NCBI RefSeq assembly: GCF_024346585.1
Contig: NZ_AP024523.1
Span: 443,001 to 507,000 of the forward strand
From: Streptococcus toyakuensis
GTDB taxonomy: Bacteria; Bacillota; Bacilli; Lactobacillales; Streptococcaceae
Length of the DNA: 64,000 bases
Direction of reading: 5' to 3'
Each line of letters begins with the position of its first letter. Positions within the stretch are counted from its first letter, which is position 1. The notes beneath the pieces were generated by a model. That model saw nothing but the letters and a program-made list of their open reading frames with translations. It did not search any database and was not told the DNA's origin. The position numbers and the translations under genes were made by a program. Below, piece by piece: positions 46,441-53,640 of the stretch.

Positions 46441-46722
46441 TTATTCACTATCGTTTATCTTATCCCACAAGGGTTGGAACCAAATAGAGCTTAACAATGG
46501 ACGATATAATATCTTTGTCAAAATTGTAGAAATTAAAATACTAAACCATAGTACACTCATGGTATCGTAATAATAAAGAATTGTAGAAGAGTTAAGATTT
46601 ACAAACCACTGATAAGTAAGAAAGGCCGACACAGTAAGTAAAATATATAGAGTGAAGCAACAATCAATCATTATAAAAAACATTACATGGTAAAGCTTTT
46701 TAAAACTTTTCTTTGATTTCAT
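46441..46722 (-). CDS. Small membrane protein, two transmembrane segments
   Basis: A 93-residue protein with three hydrophobic stretches (about residues 13-33, 47-68). No recognised domain. It follows the large coiled-coil membrane protein by 16 bases and is the last gene before a terminator. Confidence 0.6.
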   Translation of the reverse strand: MKSKKSFKKLYHVMFFIMIDCCFTLYILLTVSAFLTYQWFVNLNSSTILYYYDTMSVLWFSILISTILTKILYRPLLSSIWFQPLWDKINDSE

Positions 46723-46738
46723 TTCATTTTACCTCACT

Positions 46739-47740
46739 TTAATTCATTTCTACAGTTTCAATAGGATTTGAAAATTCAAATGTTCCATCTTTAACTGCCT
46801 GTTTTTTCTTGTCCAAAGACTCCAATTTAGCCTTCAACTTTTCAATGTTTTTATAGGCTGTTTCGATGGTTCTATTCTTCGTTTCGATGTTAGTATCCAG
46901 CGTAGCAATATTCTTTTGATTGGCTTCGAGATCATCACCTGTTAGATATTTTGCTTCTGCTTGAAGACTCGCTTTTCGTGAATTATCATCTTCAATTGAT
47001 TCCTTTAATTGAGCAATTGAGGTTGTCAATTTTTGAGACTGTTCATTCTGGAAATTGATCTCTTTTTCTATTTCCTGAAGAGTAAATTCTTCTCTGGAGA
47101 CAACCTCAATAGCTTTAATTTCAAGCTGAGTATTTTGAGGAGTTACAAAGAATTGTACAGTGTCATCTTCTTCAGATTTCTTCTGAGAAACCTTTTTAGA
47201 ATCACTGGATGGCGATGAAATATTCACATCAATTGAGCTAGAAGAGACTGTCTGATTCGTCACATCGATTGCAAATGCGCCAAAATTTTTCGGAACTCCT
47301 TTAATAATAACTGATACTTTATTATCAATGATTGGCACAACATCCATCTCTATTTTTGAGTCTTTATGCTGCGCATAGAGTTTCCATTTCAATCGTTTGG
47401 CATCGATGCCCCGATCTATCGAAGTCGTAGCATCTTTCGTCTCAAATTGTAAAACAATAATTCCAGTATCTGGTGAATATTCCTGGCTGACCAGTTTCAT
47501 TTCACCACTGCCATTCGCAAAAATCTGCTTTGTTTTGAGTTGTTCTGAGGTATATGTTTGTCTTTGTGGTGAGAAAATCGCTCCCATCAAAAGACTTAAC
47601 CAAGTCACAAACAACATTGAGAAAATGACGAGTTTTCTCTTAATAATATTCTCTTGAAACCAAATTTTAGTCTTAATAAATGGTTTCAAAATTGGGCTAG
47701 ATTTTATCTTTTCAATCCAGCGTTTGATTGCATCTATCAT
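46739..47740 (-). CDS. Membrane-anchored coiled-coil protein
   Basis: A 333-residue protein with one transmembrane helix (about residues 37-55), an extracytoplasmic beta-rich region (residues 70-175), and a long coiled coil (about 220-320, EIEKEINFQNEQSQKLTTSI, KNIEKLKAKLESLDKKKQA). The topology resembles conjugation or surface-assembly accessory proteins of Gram-positive elements. No specific family identified. Confidence 0.65.
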   Translation of the reverse strand: MIDAIKRWIEKIKSSPILKPFIKTKIWFQENIIKRKLVIFSMLFVTWLSLLMGAIFSPQRQTYTSEQLKTKQIFANGSGEMKLVSQEYSPDTGIIVLQFETKDATTSIDRGIDAKRLKWKLYAQHKDSKIEMDVVPIIDNKVSVIIKGVPKNFGAFAIDVTNQTVSSSSIDVNISSPSSDSKKVSQKKSEEDDTVQFFVTPQNTQLEIKAIEVVSREEFTLQEIEKEINFQNEQSQKLTTSIAQLKESIEDDNSRKASLQAEAKYLTGDDLEANQKNIATLDTNIETKNRTIETAYKNIEKLKAKLESLDKKKQAVKDGTFEFSNPIETVEMN

Positions 47741-47792
47741 AATGGATATATCCTTTCTACTTTATGTGAATTTTTGTTTTTAGAACAATACC

Positions 47793-48017
47793 TTATCTCC
47801 GATCCTCATGCTTCTTATATCCTTTCCAAATAAATGAAACCTTACTTTTCGGCCAAACACTTTTTAGTAACATTAAGAACGCTAATGGCAACCTTTTCGT
47901 TTTGATTTCATTTCCAAAGTTATCACATATAGTTATCCTGAAGAGCGGTACGAACCAGATCGCAATCAAGAAGGTTCCAACCACGCCATGCGCAATAGCA
48001 TTTAAAATTTGATACAT
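47793..48017 (-). CDS. Small membrane protein
   Basis: A 74-residue protein with a hydrophobic N-terminal segment (IAHGVVGTFLIAIWFVPLF) and a basic C terminus. No function recognised. It starts nine bases after the preceding gene with a GGAGG site. Confidence 0.55.
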   Translation of the reverse strand: MYQILNAIAHGVVGTFLIAIWFVPLFRITICDNFGNEIKTKRLPLAFLMLLKSVWPKSKVSFIWKGYKKHEDRR

Positions 48018-48026
48018 ACTGCCTCC

Positions 48027-48257
48027 TTAAATACAACCTAACTTTTCAGGTGCCAAATCCAATGTTAGCCAAAGGGCCTCATCTTGCGAAATATGTGTTA
48101 GTCTTCCTCCCTCATCATTAAAACGATGTAGGGTAAACGTTCCATCTGATAATTTTCCTAAAACAACCATTCCTTCATTTGTCCTAGTACGCCATAGTTC
48201 CCAATCATTTTGAAAAGCTGTCTCAGCCCATTTACTCAGTTTTACCCTTTTAGTCAT
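48027..48257 (-). CDS. Small hypothetical soluble protein
   Basis: A 76-residue protein (WAETAFQNDWELWRTRTNEGMVVLGKLSDGTFTLHRFNDEGG). No family recognised. The start overlaps the thioredoxin-like gene by eight bases, so it belongs to the same operon. Confidence 0.55.
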   Translation of the reverse strand: MTKRVKLSKWAETAFQNDWELWRTRTNEGMVVLGKLSDGTFTLHRFNDEGGRLTHISQDEALWLTLDLAPEKLGCI

Positions 48258-48696
48258 TTATGGCCTCCTGAATACCTTTCTCATCTGCTACAATCTTTTC
48301 CTCTGAATCTCTTAAAGCATATAGATATTTCTTTATTTTTCCCTTACGGATCTTGATGATAGTTGCAGCTTTTTCAACCTGGTATTTTTCTACCAACTTT
48401 TGACCTTCTTCTGTCTGAGTGTCAATGTAAAATGTAGGATAGGAACCTTTATTGGCTGCATCTACAACGACACTTTTTCCAACCTGACAGTAAGGACAAT
48501 CTTTTTTATAAAATACTAGATTTACATTTTGATCAAGTACAGTATTCTGGTATTCCTTCTGAGTAAGGTGAGGATCATAATCTAAGATAAAATGATCTTT
48601 ATACAACCTATATCCTCCTAAAACTGCGAGACTCACGACTAAAATGACAAGAAGAGCTCCTAGAGCTAACTTAACATGCGTAAAAAGCTCTTTCAT
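48250..48696 (-). CDS. Membrane-anchored thioredoxin-fold protein
   Basis: A 148-residue protein with an N-terminal transmembrane anchor (about residues 9-28) and an extracytoplasmic thioredoxin-like domain. The redox motif is C67-P-Y-C70 in VFYKKDCPYCQVG, the glutaredoxin-type CPYC, followed by a fold that matches thioredoxins. It could act as a disulfide oxidoreductase for a surface component of the element; similar proteins occur in conjugative elements of Gram-positive bacteria. Overlaps both neighbours by a few bases. Confidence 0.75.
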   Translation of the reverse strand: MKELFTHVKLALGALLVILVVSLAVLGGYRLYKDHFILDYDPHLTQKEYQNTVLDQNVNLVFYKKDCPYCQVGKSVVVDAANKGSYPTFYIDTQTEEGQKLVEKYQVEKAATIIKIRKGKIKKYLYALRDSEEKIVADEKGIQEAIND

Positions 48697-49115
48697 CCTA
48701 TCTCCTCCTCATCCATAAAATCAAATATGGAACCTTGAACATAATCAATCTTGGCCAATTCTTTTATTTCTGATTTCAAGTTAGTGAACGTTGTCATCAC
48801 TTCTTGAAAGAGTAAAGGATCAAATTCCTCAGAATCCAATACACGAACAATTGGCAACATTGGATAATGATCTCTCAACTCCTCCTGCAGGTAATCTGAA
48901 ATCATTTTATCATTCGAGATAACACTATCTACTCTAATGATCGCTGGAATGCTAGAAATACTCTCCTCGTTTTGATAAAAAGTTAAAGCCACATCCCCTG
49001 CAGAAACAGAATCAAATTTTAAGTTATCCGATGAAAGTTTAAAATAATAAGCCAATGCTTCCTGACCAACCCCTGTTAGGTAGTATCCTCTAATAATTTT
49101 GAATAACTCTGACAT
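48693..49115 (-). CDS. Hypothetical protein
   Basis: A 140-residue acidic protein (SELFKIIRGYYLTGVGQEALAYYFKLSSDNL, ending DYVQGSIFDFMDEEEIG). The acidic C terminus is short. No recognised domain or membrane segment. It overlaps the thioredoxin-like gene by four bases. Confidence 0.6.
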   Translation of the reverse strand: MSELFKIIRGYYLTGVGQEALAYYFKLSSDNLKFDSVSAGDVALTFYQNEESISSIPAIIRVDSVISNDKMISDYLQEELRDHYPMLPIVRVLDSEEFDPLLFQEVMTTFTNLKSEIKELAKIDYVQGSIFDFMDEEEIG

Positions 49116-49130
49116 CGACCTTTCCCCTTC

Positions 49131-49334
49131 CTAACAAACTTTTAAAAGCCTAAACGGAGCTTGATACACCTCAGGATAGTGAATCAGTCTCTTTTTTCTT
49201 TGTTCAGGAAGTGGTTTACGGTAATGCTTTTGAAGATACTGAAAAGCTAATCCCAAGGTATCAAAAACTAAAACTTTATTCTCCCCATTACAAATATAGT
49301 CACCTAATTCAAAACTGAAAATTACATACTTCAT
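49131..49334 (-). CDS. Small hypothetical protein
   Basis: A 67-residue basic protein starting MKYVIFSFELGDYICNGENK. ATG at 49334 has GAGAAGAAG just upstream; a GTG at 49346 would add four residues. The gene lies directly after the 53-residue membrane protein. Confidence 0.55.
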   Translation of the reverse strand: MKYVIFSFELGDYICNGENKVLVFDTLGLAFQYLQKHYRKPLPEQRKKRLIHYPEVYQAPFRLLKVC

Positions 49335-49342
49335 TCTTCTTC

Positions 49343-49504
49343 TCACTTTCTATTTTCGCCAACCATTGCCAATAGATCTGTTTCTAATTCAAAATCATAT
49401 CCGTTTTCAAAACGAACTTGTTGACGAATCCCTAGAAGTGAGAAAACTAATAAAGATCCTCCAACAAATATAAGACTAAATAGTCCAGCTAAAATCAAAA
49501 TCAT
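49343..49504 (-). CDS. 53-residue single-pass membrane protein
   Basis: Reverse-strand frame MILILAGLFSLIFVGGSLLV followed by a short cytoplasmic tail (RQQVRFENGYDFELETDLLAMVGENRK). GGAGGAATGAT precedes the start codon. It is the first gene of the small-protein operon after the replication gene. Confidence 0.6.
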   Translation of the reverse strand: MILILAGLFSLIFVGGSLLVFSLLGIRQQVRFENGYDFELETDLLAMVGENRK

Positions 49505-49530
49505 ATCATTCCTCCATAGATTATTTTATA

Positions 49531-49569
49531 TACATTTATATCTTGGTAGTAATCGTAGATATAAATGTA
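49531..49569. promoter_or_regulatory. 13-bp perfect inverted repeat (operator-like)
   Basis: TACATTTATATCT (49531-49543) and AGATATAAATGTA (49557-49569) with a 13-base spacer. It sits between the replication gene and the start of the next operon, 27 bases before that start. It lacks a T tail on the minus strand, so an operator is more likely than a terminator. Confidence 0.6.
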
Positions 49570-49592
49570 AGGCAGTCTGCGGGTTTTTAAAA

Positions 49593-51095
49593 TTATCCAA
49601 TATCAAGCTCAAATAGAGATAGTTGTTGTGTTTGTTTAAAGCCATCCTTAACCCTTTCTATCACTCTCTGAGTGAACTCTATACTTTCTTCAAAGAAAGC
49701 AGCAATATTGACCATATAAGCCTCCTGACGTTCTTTCTTCACCTTGATAAGGGAAAGCAAGATTGCTTTGATAGAGGCTAATCTGATGCCTCCTCCACGG
49801 CCGTGTTTGACTGTGAAGAAGATCTTTTGTTCTGTTTTGAGAGCCTTCAATAATTTATCCAATGAACGCTCAGGAATGTTCAACTTCTCTCGTATCTCTT
49901 TTTTCGTCGTCTGGATAAATGGATCCTCAGATTGATAGAAACCTTCTAAATAGGCCATTACGTCTGTTTTCCATTCATAGAGATGACTATTCTTCCTGTC
50001 AGCACGTTTCTTCTTAAACTTGTACCAACGTTGCTTCACAAAGAGATCTGAAGCCTTGAGTTCCTGATTGACCCATGCTTTACATAAAGTCATCACATAG
50101 TCACGACTAGCAGCTTCATATTTTCCTGAGTAGGCGCTTGTGATAATCTTATGATATTCAGCTGAAGAGAGTGGTTCGTCTAGATTCGCATTAAAACTAG
50201 AAAGAACCTCCTCACACTCTTCCTGATCAATTCCTGAAGAGAAGTTGGCTAAAGCTAGCGTGAAAAGAACGTTGTTTCTTCCCATCAAGGCTTTTCCACC
50301 TTTGATATTCCCCTCTCTCATCAGCAATTGATACCAGGGCTCACCAATCTGTTTCACCCCTTCAGAGCCCGAAATAACCGTCAAATTGGGCTTTTTACTT
50401 GGGAAAGGAAGTTCTGATTGCTTCATTGACCAATCTAACCACTCCTGGAATGAATAGGTATAGTCAGGTTCAAAGAATTCGACATTATCAGTTCGAGGAA
50501 TACGAGCAATCCCAAAATGGTTACAAGTCAAATCTACTGGTAAAGTTTGAGCAAAGTAATTTCTTAAATTTTGAGAGATAGCTTTGGCCACCTTCACCAC
50601 TCGAAATTGAGAATGAGCTGTAACATAAGCTGATTCTGAGAGGACAAAATAGGCTTGAAATCCCTTATCAGATTTTAGAATCAACGTTGGCATAAAACCT
50701 AGCTCCAGAGAAGCTGTTAAAATATCTCCTGTCGTCATTTCTTCAGCTGCAGAGGTAATATCAAAATCAATGTAGAATGTGTTAATCTGTCTTAGATTAT
50801 CTTCAGAGTGGCCACGTGTAATCCGTCGACCAGCATCACTATAGCTTCCATAGCAATATACGTTAGGAGTCCAGTGTGTAAACTGATCCTGGTTCTCAAG
50901 CAATGATTCGACAGAGGTTAAAACAACACCACGTGCCTTCACCATATTTGCTTTTGAACGATAAGCAAATACAGACCCTCGTCTTCCTTCTTCAGCTGAA
51001 GAGATGAGCTGTAGATGACTATTCTTAAATTTTTGTGTTCTTAATCCGTCTTTTGTGATGATGGATAAGCATTTTAATAAATCAATCTTTTTCAT
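49593..51095 (-). CDS. Replication initiator / primase-like protein (PriCT-type C-terminal helices)
   Basis: A 500-residue protein of the plasmid and element primase type. The N-terminal half has the AEP-like core with INTFYIDFDIT (metal-binding Asp pair) and LILKSDKGFQAYFVL, then DLTCNHFGIARIPRTDN. The middle carries a PriCT-like helical domain (GRNNVLFTLALANFSSGIDQEECEEVL). The C-terminal part has a winged-helix region (TKKEIREKLNIPERSLDKLLKALKTEQKIF). It should start replication of the element. ATG at 51095 is preferred over the one at 51113, whose ribosome site is too close. Confidence 0.8.
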   Translation of the reverse strand: MKKIDLLKCLSIITKDGLRTQKFKNSHLQLISSAEEGRRGSVFAYRSKANMVKARGVVLTSVESLLENQDQFTHWTPNVYCYGSYSDAGRRITRGHSEDNLRQINTFYIDFDITSAAEEMTTGDILTASLELGFMPTLILKSDKGFQAYFVLSESAYVTAHSQFRVVKVAKAISQNLRNYFAQTLPVDLTCNHFGIARIPRTDNVEFFEPDYTYSFQEWLDWSMKQSELPFPSKKPNLTVISGSEGVKQIGEPWYQLLMREGNIKGGKALMGRNNVLFTLALANFSSGIDQEECEEVLSSFNANLDEPLSSAEYHKIITSAYSGKYEAASRDYVMTLCKAWVNQELKASDLFVKQRWYKFKKKRADRKNSHLYEWKTDVMAYLEGFYQSEDPFIQTTKKEIREKLNIPERSLDKLLKALKTEQKIFFTVKHGRGGGIRLASIKAILLSLIKVKKERQEAYMVNIAAFFEESIEFTQRVIERVKDGFKQTQQLSLFELDIG

Positions 51096-51126
51096 GATTT
51101 TTAGTTCTCTCATATCCCTTCACTAG

Positions 51127-51372
51127 TTATAGTTTGAAGTCCAATACACTTATAAAATATGGTGCCAACTCTTTATATGAGAAGTAAATCATTACCCCTC
51201 CTACAATAATTAAAAAGATACTCACCATCCATCCCAAATCAGTTAGATGTACAAAGAAGTCTTTTTCACCAGTCAAATCAAATCCGATATCTGTATTTTT
51301 AGCTATAATAAATACTCCACTGAACGAAATGCACACTCCTACAACAAACAATACAATAAACCCAAAAATCAT
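51127..51372 (-). CDS. Small membrane protein
   Basis: An 81-residue protein with two hydrophobic helices (about residues 2-24 and 48-66). No recognised family. It precedes the replication gene by 31 bases and has a GGAGGAAA site. Confidence 0.6.
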   Translation of the reverse strand: MIFGFIVLFVVGVCISFSGVFIIAKNTDIGFDLTGEKDFFVHLTDLGWMVSIFLIIVGGVMIYFSYKELAPYFISVLDFKL

Positions 51373-51415
51373 GTAATTTCCTCCTACCCTCTTCTGAGGT
51401 TTTTTATTTTAACAC

Positions 51416-51727
51416 TTAAATTTTATTTAAGCTCTTAATGTGTGCATCATAAACACACTTTTTCAACTCGAAGAAAACGCTCATATTTTCTTCGATAAAC
51501 AAGCTCTTTTTCACCTCTCCGTCTGCGTAAAACAGACCGTTTAAGAGAAAATTTATTTTCTCTTGAAAAATGTCATCTAACATCAACTTACTTTTCTCCA
51601 AGCAAGCTACCAAATGCGATGAATTGTTTGCGTAACGCATCGGCATCCCAAAAGCGCTTTCCACGCTTTTAAAATCAAAGCTAGTAAGGGGTATTTGTGT
51701 AATTTTGTTCCAATCTGTATTTTTCAT
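51416..51727 (-). CDS. Hypothetical protein
   Basis: A 103-residue soluble protein (WNKITQIPLTSFDFKSVESAFGMP, then helices ending KKCVYDAHIKSLNKI). No domain recognised. GGAGGAAAGA precedes the start. It follows the broken DUF2786-like gene. Confidence 0.6.
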   Translation of the reverse strand: MKNTDWNKITQIPLTSFDFKSVESAFGMPMRYANNSSHLVACLEKSKLMLDDIFQEKINFLLNGLFYADGEVKKSLFIEENMSVFFELKKCVYDAHIKSLNKI

Positions 51728-51751
51728 AGTTCTTTCCTCCTATGTTCATTC

Positions 51752-52435
51752 TCATTTATTCAATAATTCTTCTGATAACAACCTGGTCTCTTTTGCGTGT
51801 TCCAAACCAGCAATATACGCCTCATAATCAACTTCAATTTCGATTTTTAGGCTTCTACTCTCTAATTTCCCCATACGTAGTCGTTGTTCTTCCAAAACTT
51901 CTGCTGGGATTTTTACCATCAAACCAAATTCTTCTGATGATTGAGCCTGGTCCTGAAAACGTTGATCTATTCCGTTTAAGAAACCTAGTAAGTACGATTT
52001 CTTATAGTCTTTCTATCTTGCTCTTGATACTGTAGGAAAAAGTCGTTTCAGCCGATATTTAAGGTATAAAAGCGCACCTTCATAAACCTTACTACAAAAT
52101 TCAGCATCAGATTGATATCCGAAGAAAACTATCTGTGTGATGCCGTCTTCAGGAAGTCGCCTTCTTATCGTTTTACATCTAAAATTTTCACCTAAAATAC
52201 CTGCCAACTTTTCTTGCCACCATGGAAGTCTGTATTCCCATGTTCCTATTGTTTCACCAATATCTTTTTGAGTTTTACTATTCGTTAAATCATTCATAGA
52301 AAGATTATGCTTCACCATAAGTCTTTGAGCCATCAGAAGGGCAGTCTGCCCTTCTTCATCGTTTGGTGCATCGTAAGCTAACTCTAAAAGATTTTGTATC
52401 TTCTCAATAATTTTATTATCCATATCAATCCACAT
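51752..52435 (-). pseudogene. DUF2786-like protein interrupted by an in-frame TAG
   Basis: The frame from 52435 or 52423 encodes KIIEKIQNLLELAYDAPNDEEGQTALLMAQRLMVKHNLS, the DUF2786 N-terminal domain, and continues to YLKYRLKRLFPTVSRAR, then TAG at 52013-52015. In the same frame KDYKKSYLLGFLNGIDQRFQDQAQ and 70 further residues follow to TGA at 51752. The SYLLGFLNGI segment is the usual C-terminal continuation of DUF2786 proteins, so this is one gene with a CAG-to-TAG-type stop. Full length is about 227 residues. The family is common on phages and plasmids; function unknown. Confidence 0.8.
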
Positions 52436-52886
52436 GTTTATACTTTCTAGGCAAAGAACTAGCGTAATGTTTTGAATCATTGACCTTTGCATTATAAAAA
52501 ATCATATTATTCCCAATAATTTCTTGCCATTTAGGAATCTCCTCACGATAAATGCGATTAAGTCCATAAAAGTTCCTTACAATAAATCTAACAGCTCCAA
52601 TATGATCTCCTAAACCAACCACACACAACACATCATGTTCCATATCATATACCCAATGACTTTTTGAATTTGTCAGTATTTCCCAAGCAAATTCCCAATC
52701 TCTCTCAAGCCAATCATGCCCTGGTCTGTAATAAACTTTTGTCTGACAAGATTCATCATTAAATCCATAAAAACAGTGGCTACACAGCGTTCTGTTTTTA
52801 TCTACCCACCAACAAGGACCATACTTTTCATTGATGCAAGGTGTAACCCAGTCGCAAGAACATCGTCTACAAATACCCGTTTCCAT
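52425..52886 (-). CDS. Cysteine-rich hypothetical protein
   Basis: A 153-residue protein with an N-terminal zinc-ribbon-like cluster (METGICRRCSCDWVTPCINEKYGPCWWVDKNRTLCSHC: seven cysteines). The rest is aromatic-rich without a known domain. It overlaps the DUF2786-like gene. Metal binding is inferred from the cysteines only. Confidence 0.6.
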   Translation of the reverse strand: METGICRRCSCDWVTPCINEKYGPCWWVDKNRTLCSHCFYGFNDESCQTKVYYRPGHDWLERDWEFAWEILTNSKSHWVYDMEHDVLCVVGLGDHIGAVRFIVRNFYGLNRIYREEIPKWQEIIGNNMIFYNAKVNDSKHYASSLPRKYKHVD

Positions 52887-52889
52887 TTT

Positions 52890-53390
52890 CTATCCCTCAT
52901 TTATTCTCATACTTTTAGGTAGCTTTTTACTCGGTAAACAGTAACCTTCGGATAAGTCCCTTTTGCTATAAAATTCAGGACTATTTGTCATGATGTGATC
53001 ACTTCTTTTCCATCCTCGACGAAGTTGTTTGTAAGATAAAGAAACACGCTTCTCAATCTCTTTAAAACTAAATCCCAATTTCAAATAGGTTGTTACAATA
53101 GTTGTAGCATGTTCTTTGGACTCTTCGCTTCTTGTTCTTCGCTGAAAGTTTATCTGCTTATCTTCTTCATTTAATGCTATCTGATAGGCAATAAACAACT
53201 TCCGCATTTCCATAATTTTATGTTGCCAGGCCAAGCTGTAAGGTTGTCCTGAATATCGATTCACTAAGTCCTTTACGGGTTGTTTAAATTTCAGCTGAAG
53301 AGGATCAAACTCCCCAAGATCTGAGAATGGATCAATAAAACCTAATGGTTCGCTTTGAGTTAATTCATTGTATAGCGCTTCTCTGTCCAT
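52890..53390 (-). CDS. Hypothetical protein with helix-turn-helix
   Basis: A 166-residue basic protein. Residues 95-130 (HATTIVTTYLKLGFSFKEIEKRVSLSYKQLRRGWKR) look like a DNA-binding helix-turn-helix. It may be a replication or copy-control protein, given its place before the replication gene cluster. No family recognised. Confidence 0.6.
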   Translation of the reverse strand: MDREALYNELTQSEPLGFIDPFSDLGEFDPLQLKFKQPVKDLVNRYSGQPYSLAWQHKIMEMRKLFIAYQIALNEEDKQINFQRRTRSEESKEHATTIVTTYLKLGFSFKEIEKRVSLSYKQLRRGWKRSDHIMTNSPEFYSKRDLSEGYCLPSKKLPKSMRINEG

Positions 53391-53409
53391 CCTGATTTAT
53401 CTCCTTCTG

Positions 53410-53550
53410 TCAAATGCACGTCATTGAGTCAAACAAACTTAATTGGATGGTTTTAGGCGCTTGTTCGCTATTTCCACTCTTATCATGATCGATAACGTCA
53501 AAGATTTCTAACGTGTCTAAATTCATTACAATCTCTAATCCTATCATCAT
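53410..53550 (-). CDS. 46-residue small protein
   Basis: Reverse-strand frame starting MMIGLEIVMNLDTLEIFDVI and ending TIQLSLFDSMTCI. It has an excellent ribosome site (AAAGGAG) six bases before the ATG. The ending QLSLFD echoes the C-terminal QLSLFELDIG of the replication protein; a sliding-clamp-binding peptide (QxxLF type) is possible in both. Confidence 0.6.
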   Translation of the reverse strand: MMIGLEIVMNLDTLEIFDVIDHDKSGNSEQAPKTIQLSLFDSMTCI

Positions 53551-53587
53551 TGAACTCCTTTCAAATAGAATTTTAAGCGAACAAAAA

Positions 53588-53610
53588 AGAGAACAGATTT
53601 CTCTGTTCTC
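53588..53610 (-). terminator. Minus-strand terminator with no gene upstream
   Basis: GAGAACAG and CTGTTCTC arms; on the minus strand the hairpin is followed by CTTTTTTGT. It should end a minus-strand transcript coming from the right, but only a plus-strand protease fragment lies there. This supports a junction just right of it. Confidence 0.75.
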
Positions 53611-53640
53611 CTAAAAATATTGAATTATTTGATTTTCTAA

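Larger units (their letters stand above)
39025..53640. mobile_element. Remnant of a mobilizable element or integrated plasmid
   Basis: About 14.6 kb, nearly all minus-strand from 53.5 to 40.4 kb, with a primase/replication protein, relaxase, mobilization accessory genes, nuclease, oriT-like sequence and many small unknown proteins. No integrase and no type IV secretion genes are present, so it is plasmid-like or a fragment of a larger element. The left border is IS1216; the right border is an abrupt change to a protease gene fragment at about 53641. At least four genes are disrupted. Confidence 0.8.

Noticed and set aside
51742..52035. Plus-strand open frame with hydrophobic content
   Set aside because: It lies antisense to the DUF2786-like gene, whose reverse-strand frame continues through this region after the TAG.
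39025..53640. Prophage
   Set aside because: No capsid, portal, terminase, tail or lysis genes; the content is replication and mobilization.
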